Assembly (NCBI RefSeq): GCF_047249845.1
Contig: NZ_JBKTWO010000001.1
Span: forward strand, 62,001-126,000
Direction: 5' to 3'
DNA length: 64,000 bases
From: Thomasclavelia sp047249845
GTDB lineage: Bacteria > Bacillota_I > Bacilli_A > Erysipelotrichales > Coprobacillaceae
Notes under the pieces: generated by a model
Databases searched by the model: none
What the model was told of the DNA's origin: nothing
What the model saw: only the letters and a program-made list of their open reading frames with translations
Shown: positions 28,101 to 37,100 of the stretch, piece by piece
How positions within the stretch are numbered: position 1 is the stretch's first letter
How the letters are laid out: each line of letters begins with the position of its first letter
Made by a program: the position numbers and the translations under genes

Positions 28101-31100
28101 ATTGATGCAACTAATACAATTAAGATTCATGCCTTAGCTGATGAACACAGTTATGATATTACTTCAGTAGCTGGCTCAGGTTCGATTTTTGTTAGTTTAG
28201 GTGCCAATGTTGGAATTGTAAATATTAGTACCATTATTAATGCAGCAGCTGGTAATATGGCAAGTTTTAAGAATTTTGAGATGTTAGATATTAAGGCAAA
28301 TTATCAAAGTAAAAATAGTGAGTTAATTAAATTAAATGTTGGTTCGATTAGAGCCGGTGGTTTAATGGCAGCAGGAACAACAGTTGTTACATTGAATTTT
28401 ACAGCAGCTTTAAAAGCAATGATTGGTGATGGTAAAACAAATACAGTGTTAATTGATGCTGTCAATGGAACTATCAATGCTTCAAGTAAACTAATTAATT
28501 CAGCAGTAATTAATGGTATTGCTTCAAATGGTGGTATTATTTCCGGTGATGCAATTGTTTTACTTGTCAATGCTAAGGGCTCAAGTACTGTCTATGTAGG
28601 CGGTAATAGTTGTCAAATTAAAACGATTAATGCAATTAATAATGTCCAGCAGCCTGTTACGATTAGTTTAAGAACTGATAATTATGGGGCTTATCAAGGT
28701 GGAATGATGGTCGTTAATGTTACTAGCCAATCAAATATTAATAATTTTGTTTATGGAAATATTAAAGCGAGTCAGGATATTAATTTAAAAACTTATTATA
28801 ATACTGATGATAATAATAATCAGAGTGCTAAAATGACAATTAGTACCAAAACCGGTTCAGGAAGTTTAGTTGGGGTAGCAGGAGCGATTCCAACAATCAA
28901 GGAGTCTTCAAATATTAACAATACAATTATTGGAAATATTGAAGCAAATAACGTATCTTCAATTATTAGAGCACGTTTAGATATTTATCTAACGATGAGC
29001 GGAGCTAGTGCGGGATTAGTTAGTGGGGCAGTAAAAACCATAACAGTTACTACCGATGCAAATATTTCTAATAATATTGGAGACAAGAGTTTATTAAAAG
29101 TAACTAATTTAACCTTAAATAATATAATTCGAACTTATCAGGATATTGAAATTACCGGGGTTAGTATTACTGGTATTGGGGTCAATACAACGATCGTTGA
29201 TGCCAAGATCACTCCTACAATATCAATTAATGTTGGTAATGGTGCTAGTATTTTTGCTAAAGATAAAATTGAATTATATAACTGGTACAATGTTCAACCG
29301 TTATTTATTAGTGATAATTTATCATCACTAACCAATACGGGAATCAAAGTCATTACTTCATCAAATGGCGGCAGCTTAATTGGTGGTGATGGAACCAAGA
29401 CTTATTTAAATCATAATAGTAAAATTTATACGCATATTAATGCTAATGGAGTTGTATATGCTGGAAATGCTGTTAAGATTGCAAGTTATGGTGCTTTTGA
29501 TGCTAATTGTGAATATAATTCAGCGACTCTTTCATTGATTTCAATAGGTGCCAATTTAGTTACTGTTGATGTTAGTGGAATTATCTTGAATGAAGTTCAT
29601 GAAAATGCTCAAATCATTAGTCATGCCATCGTTATCTTTGCTATTAATTGTGGAGATATTAAGGTTACAACAATTCAATCAAGTGCTGGAATTGCAGGTG
29701 GCAATGGTAATGAAATTGATGTTACAGGTACGTTTAATATTAAAAACCAATTTGATAGCAGCGGTAAATTGATGACTTTAGATAAAGAAAGTTTACAATC
29801 ATGGTTAACAAATAATAACATTAGTAATTTTATTATTAATCAAAATTTCACTGATGCTACTGTTGATGCTGGTGCAATTGCAATTTATGCTCTTGGATAT
29901 TTGAAAATCCAGGGAACTGTTGAGGGTAAATCTTTATCCGGGGTTAACGTTGGAGTTTCTAATATTGACTATAGTACAACTATCAATGTTAGTAATATTT
30001 TTAAAGATAAAAGTGAAATCAATTCTTATCGTAGTTTAAGTATTCAAGCTTTCTATAGCGGGGATATTACTTTGACAGCTAAGACCTCATCAGGAAATCT
30101 TATTGGAATTGATAGTACAAAAACGAAATTTAGAGAAACTACAAATATCTTAAATCAATTTGAAAACAATGTAGTAATTAAAGGACAAACAGTTGCTATT
30201 CAGGCAGTTCGGGCTCTTAATAGTGCTAATATAACCAATGATTGTAATCAAGCTGGGATTATTGGCAGTGGTAAAAGTGAATTAGATATTACTTTTGCTG
30301 GTGATGCAAAAAATAACTTTGGTACAAATGTTACAATTCAAACAACAGGTGATCTAGCAATAGAAGCAACTATTAATATTGAAGGGATTAAAGTGTTAAA
30401 TTATGGTGGTTGTCCTATCTCACTTATTTCTGGTGATACAACGAAATCAACATTAACAATCAATTCCGGTGCTTATGTAACATTTGGAAATAATTTAGTT
30501 ATAAACAGTGATGGTGATGTTGCTATTATTGCCAATATTGGTAATGTTACAGCTCATGTAGAGACTGTAATTCCTGATAAATATAGTGCAGTAACTGCTA
30601 ACTATGCAACGACGACAATCAATGTTTATACTAATGGTAAGATTGATTTAGCAAATCAAGCAAATATTCAAGCGAGTGGTGATCTTACTTTAAGAGTTAT
30701 TATTACAAAATTAGATTTATATGCTAAAGCTTATTCAAAAGTTTATGCAGCAGGATCTTATTCACATGCTAAATCTTATATTAACTTGAAAAATATTCTT
30801 TTAGCAATCAATGGATCTAATGCAACTTTAAAAGCAGGTAAGACTTTAGAAATTCAAGTTTTAACAAGTGATGATCTAAGTTGTCATACGTATGCGTTTG
30901 CTGAAATAGGTGGCGGGGTAACTGGTAAAGTTTATGCTACTTCTAATGTAAATATTAGAATTGACTCTAATATTACTTTAACAGGTAATGGAGATTATAC
31001 GGGTAAGGATGTAAGTATCTATGCCCAAACACCAACTCAGGATGATAAGATTCAAAATCAAGAAGCTCATTGTGAGGCTAAAACAGTAGTTAATTATGTT

Positions 31101-34100
31101 CATCAAACAATAAAAAAAGTTCTTAGAGTTGTTGAAACAGTTACAGAAAAAATTTGTGGCTGGTTACCTTGGCCACTTAATAAACTAGTGAAATGGATCG
31201 TTAAAACGGTTGTTAAATTCATTGAAGTGGTAGTTGATGTAGTTGTTGAAGTTATTTTAGGCAGTGATGTTAAAAAAGATACTGATGGATATTTTGATGA
31301 TTATAATTCTTCAAAAATTATAATTGATGGAACGATCAATTATGGAATGAGTGCTGGTTTAACGATTGTTGTTGATGCTAATGGTAATGTTCAAGCACCA
31401 ACAGGAACAAAATGGCATCGTGAAGGCAATAAGATTATAATTGATAGCTTTGGAAGTTTAGGAATAGGTTCATGTAAGATAGTCTCAGCAACAGGAACTC
31501 TTCATGGAGCGATGACAATAGTTCGTAATTCATTATTAAGTGATATTAAGATCACTAATAATTCAAGTTATGATTTATATATTGGAACTTTAGATTTATC
31601 AAATAACAGTGCTGAAGATGCTGATTATATTATTCAATGTATGGATAATCTTTATGATAGTAATGGCAATATAATTCGTTCATCAAATTATAAAATCACA
31701 GAAACCTATAAAAATAGTCAAAATATTGATGAATTGAAAGCCACAATTACTTCAACAGATTCTAAGGCTAATGTTTATTTAACGGGAGATCTCTATCTAC
31801 CAGGATTTATGTTAGTAATGGATATTGCAGGAAGTTGTTATACAACTGGCAAAAGTGAATTATTTATAGGTAATTTAAAAATTAATAAATTAATTAATTT
31901 AGGTACTAAAGATAATTATTTCTTAGTTTATTTTGGTGGTGGCGATTTTAATTCAACTTTTGAAATGAGTGTTGTAGAAGCTTATTTAAGAATTGTCTTA
32001 GAAGAGGTCGTAGATGGAAATTTAGCTGATTATCAAAATAAGCAATTAGTATTAGAAATCAATAAATTAGTAGCTGCTGGTAATTTATCATTATCATTAG
32101 CTGATGGAATTATTACGACTAATAAAGCGACAATAAATACTAATGTTACTTTAGAACCGATTTATGAAAAACAAATTAAAGCTAAATATACAGTTGATGA
32201 AGAAGGTAATATTCTTTATGAATATGTATTAGATGCTAATGGTAATAAAATAATTGCTAAAGATGAAGAAGGTAATGAACTATATGTTGTTGATGAAGAT
32301 GGAAATATTTATTATCAATATGAGATCGTTACTGAAGAAGTTGAAGTAATTATTGATTATCGTGAAGTTATTTCAAGCAGTACTAGTGATATTACAACAA
32401 TGAGTGTTGTTAGTAATTTAAATATTAAGGGTAATATTGTAGTTAATAGTTTTGATTTGAAGGCTGGAAATACTAATTTGATTTTCATGGAAGGAAGTTT
32501 AAACAGTAATGATGGTGTAAATATTATTATTGGTGGTGTAATTAATACAACAAAGACTTCAGGGGTAGATATTACAACTGATAAATTAACAATTATTAAT
32601 ACGGGAAATAATGTTATTAATAAGTTATTTATGAGTGTTGATGAAATTGAAATAAGAGGATTTGATAGTATTGATATCATTAACAATAAAGATTTAAGTG
32701 GTCTTGTTAATGGTGTAACTGCTAAAATTACTGCTAAAGCAGTTAATTTACAAAATAGCAGTATTGACTATCTGATTGTTAATGCAACTGATAAAGTTAG
32801 TGTTAATGGAACTATTAAAAATGTAAGTATTGATACTTTAAAAGATATTATATTAGTAACGGATGTAGATTTGGTTGTTAATCATATTTATACTGCAGGC
32901 AATCTTGATTTAGAGGTCAATGGTAAGCTTACAGCTAAGAGTGATGTAACAAATGTCAAAGCAATTAATATTACGATTCAGGCAAATATGATAGGTAATA
33001 CGGATAATTTCTTAGTGATCGATATTGATGGAACAGCTGATCTAATATCAGGAAAAGATGTTTATCTTGAGATTTTAAGTGATTTAATAATCAAAAAAAT
33101 AACTGCAAAAGATACTGTCTTCTTAAAAGGAACGGGTAATATTAGTCAAATCGATAATGGTAAAATTATTGGTAAAAATTTAGTTATTGATATTACTGGG
33201 GATTTAGGAACAGCGCTCCAAGTAATTAGTTTGGATATTGAAACAATTGATTTAACAAGTTCTAATGCATACTTTAGTAATGCTTTAGAAAATGATTTAC
33301 AAGTTATTAAAATGAATGTTAATGATGTAATTTGTTTAATGGCAGGTAATCTTACAGGAATTAATGAAATTTCGGGAAATTATCTAATTGCTAAGATTTC
33401 TGGTAATTTTGGTAAGATAGAAAAAGTCATTAAAACAAATGTTGATAAGATAAAGCTTAATGTTAGTGGATCGATTTATTTAAACAATAATCTAACTAAA
33501 GATTTAATAATAGAAAGTATCATAGCTAGAAATGAAATTATTATGGCATCTGGAAATATCCAGGTAAGCGATGATAGACAAAACAATATCGAAGCTAAAC
33601 GTCTAGAAATGAATGTAGCAGGAAGTATTGCAAGTAGTTTAGCGCCAATCAAAATGTTAGTAGAAAAGATAAAGATAACAGTACAAGATGATATTTATCT
33701 AGTTAATGATCTAACTAAAGATTTAACAATAGAAAGTATCATAGCTGGAAATGATGTTGTGATGACTATAGGCAATGCTGCAATTGGTTCGTTAGCTGCT
33801 AATGGTAATGTTGATTTAAATGTAAGTGGAAATATTATCGCAAGTAGTGATGAAGTTAATATAGTTGCTAATCGTTTGCAAATTATTATCAGTGGTGATG
33901 TAGCAGAATTTGATGAGGTGTTGAAAACCTCTGTAAATACTTTATTAATCATTGCAGGAGATAGTATCTATATAACCAATGATTCAGAAAAAGATTTATT
34001 AATTGAAAATATGACAAGCAATCAAGAAATTGGGTTGATAACTGGTAATTTAACAGTTATGAATCTAGTCACTGATGATTTAGAGATCAGAGCAAAAACA

Positions 34101-37100
34101 ATGGCAGTTGCTTATTTAGAGGCAGCAGTGGCTAAACTAACAGCAGCAGGCGATATTACCGGTTTAAATGATCAGACTAATATTAAAACAGCTAAACTAG
34201 TAGCTGATGTAGAGGGAGATTTTGGTAAACAGGATCATTTCATTAATACCGATATTGATACATTAGTAATTGAAGCTGATAAAAATATTTATTTAAATCA
34301 AAATATTAAACGTGACTTATTAGTTGAAAAAGCCGAAGCTTTAAACGGCTGGATCGATATTAACAGCGGTGAGATTAAGATTCTTGACTTATATTCAAGG
34401 AATTTAGGAATTACTTCTAATGAAAGTCTGGTATTAGGAAGTTTAACAATTTTTGATCAGGTTATCTTGGAGATCACAGGAGATGTTAGTGCTCTTGATA
34501 ATGAAGACTATTCTTTGGCTGCCAATCGCGTAGATGCAAGAGTAGGGGGAGACTTTGGAACTGGGGAAATGCCGGTTCGTTTCCAGATAAATGAATTATC
34601 GATCATTGCAGGGGATAATATCTATATAACCAATGATTTAGAAAAAGATTTATTAATTGAAAATATGACAAGCAATCAAGAAATTAGGTTGATAACTGGT
34701 AATTTAACAGTTATGAATCTAGTCACTGATGATTTAGAGATCAGAGCAAAAACAATGGCAGTTGCTTATTTAGAGGCAGCAGTGGCTAAACTAACAGCAG
34801 CAGGCGATATTACCGGTTTAAATGATCAGACTAATATTAAAACAGCTAAACTAGTAGCTGATGTAGAGGGAGATTTTGGTAAACAGGATCATTTCATTAA
34901 TACCGATATTGATACATTAGTAATTGAAGCTGATAAAAATATTTATTTAAATCAAAATATTAAACGTGACTTATTAGTTGAAAAAGCCGAAGCTTTAAAC
35001 GGCTGGATCGATATTAACAGCGGTGAGATTAAGATTCTTGACTTATATTCAAGGAATTTAGGAATTACTTCTAATGAAAGTCTGGTATTAGGAAGTTTAA
35101 CAATTTTTGATCAGGTTATCTTGGAGATCACAGGAGATGTTAGTGCTCTTGATAATGAAGACTATTCTTTGGCTGCCAATCGCGTAGATGCAAGAGTAGG
35201 GGGAGACTTTGGAACTGGGGAAATGCCGGTTCGTTTCCAGATAAATGAATTATCGATCATTGCAGGGGATAATATCTATATAACCAATGATTTAGAAAAA
35301 GATTTATTAATTGAAAATATGACAAGTAATCAGATTATTGATTTGATTATTGGTAAGGCAACGATTAATTATTTGGCAACAAATAACCTCAACTTAATAA
35401 GCAATGATCTAATAATCAAAGAGATGCAAATAAATGAATTAGCAAAACTAGATGTAGATGGTGATATTGGAGTAATTACAGGAAATGATCATAATTTTAG
35501 TGCTAAACGATTAGAATTAACGCTTAGTGGTAATCTGGGTAGTGAAGATGTGCCTGTATTAGCTTCGATTAGCGAAATGAATGTGATTGCAGGGGATAAT
35601 ATTTATCTTAGTAATGATGATGGTCTTGATTTATTAGTTGAAAAAATGAGCAGTAATCAATTAATCGTCTTAATTACAGGAAATGTGGAAATTGTTAATT
35701 TAGAAACTACTGATTTAATATTGAGCGCAAATAATTTGATTCTTGATCAAATTATTGTTAAAGAAACAGTGAGAATGCAATTATCTGGTAATTTAACAGT
35801 TCGACAAGAATTGGATTCAAAGAATATTCTTGGTGATAAATTTAATATTATCGCTAATCGTTTGGAAATCAGTTCAAGTGGAAATATTGCAGAAATTGAT
35901 TTACCACTTTATGGTGCTGTTAAGATAATGAATATTACAGCTGGTGATAATGTTTATTTAACTAATGATGTAACTTTAGATTTATTAATTGAAAATTTAG
36001 CTAGTAATGAAATAATGGCAGTTGTTATGGGAAATGTGGAAATTACAAGTTTAACAACTAAACAACTAGATTTAGTAAGTAAAGAAATGCTTCTTACTAA
36101 AATTATAGCAGAGCTTGCTAAAATGGAAATTAATGGAAATCTTATTGTAAACACTGTTGATGATGCTAATTTAACAGCAGATATCCTTGATTTAACAGTT
36201 AGTGAAAATATCGGTGAACAAGATAATGTAGTTAATTCAGCGGTTAAAGTAATGCAAGTAATTGCTAATAAGGAAATTTGTTTGAGTAATGATAAGAACC
36301 TTGATTTATTAATTAAAGAAATAATTAGTAATGAGTTAATTCAATTAGTAGTTGGAAATGTAGAGATTTATAATTTACAAACAGCAAATTTATTATTAGA
36401 TGGTAATGATCTTATTTTAACTAAGATGGTTGGAAACAAACAAATTGTTCTTAACTTATCTGGTAATCTTGAAGTAAATAATAGTAATACTAATAATTTA
36501 TCTACTAAGAGCTTAAAAGCGGATATTGCTGGTAATATTGCTAGTGATAAAACCCCATTGAAAATGGATGTTGAAGAACTTACATTAGCTGCAGCAAATG
36601 CCTATATAAATAATGATCAAGCAACAGATATCACCATAAATAAATGGTTAGTTGGTCAAGATAGTAAATTTAATTTTAAAAATGCAACTATAAATTATTT
36701 AAAGACTGGTAATAGCTTAAAACTTACTGGTGATAAACTTAAGGCACGAGATATAATTGCTGGTAATGAAGCTAAAATTGGTGGTAATATATTAAATATT
36801 GCTAATATCAAGGCTGGCAGTGTTGATATTCAGGGTGCTGATTCCAAAATTGATACGATCGTAGCAGCTATGAATATTAAGATTAATTCTCCTGTTTTAG
36901 AATTAAATAAAGTTAGTGGTAATGATTTATTTGTTTATACAGGAAGTAATTTAATCATTGAGTCTTCTTTAACAAGTGAGACAATTACAGCACAAAGTTT
37001 AAAGCAAACCAACATAGGTAATTTATTGATCAATATAATTAATACTAATGGTATTATTGAATTAAATAATCATGGTGATGTTAGTGGTCAAAATGGTGTA

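Noticed and set aside
26891..28570. Several long minus-strand open frames opposite the giant gene (e.g. 26891-27253, 27287-27553, 28304-28570)
   Set aside because: They are shadows of the repetitive Val/Ala/Asn codons on the + strand; they lack ribosome binding sites and recognisable domains.
33200..36600. CRISPR-like or insertion-sequence repeat array
   Set aside because: The repeats are in-frame protein repeats within one coding sequence, with no short constant repeats, variable spacers, cas genes or transposase.
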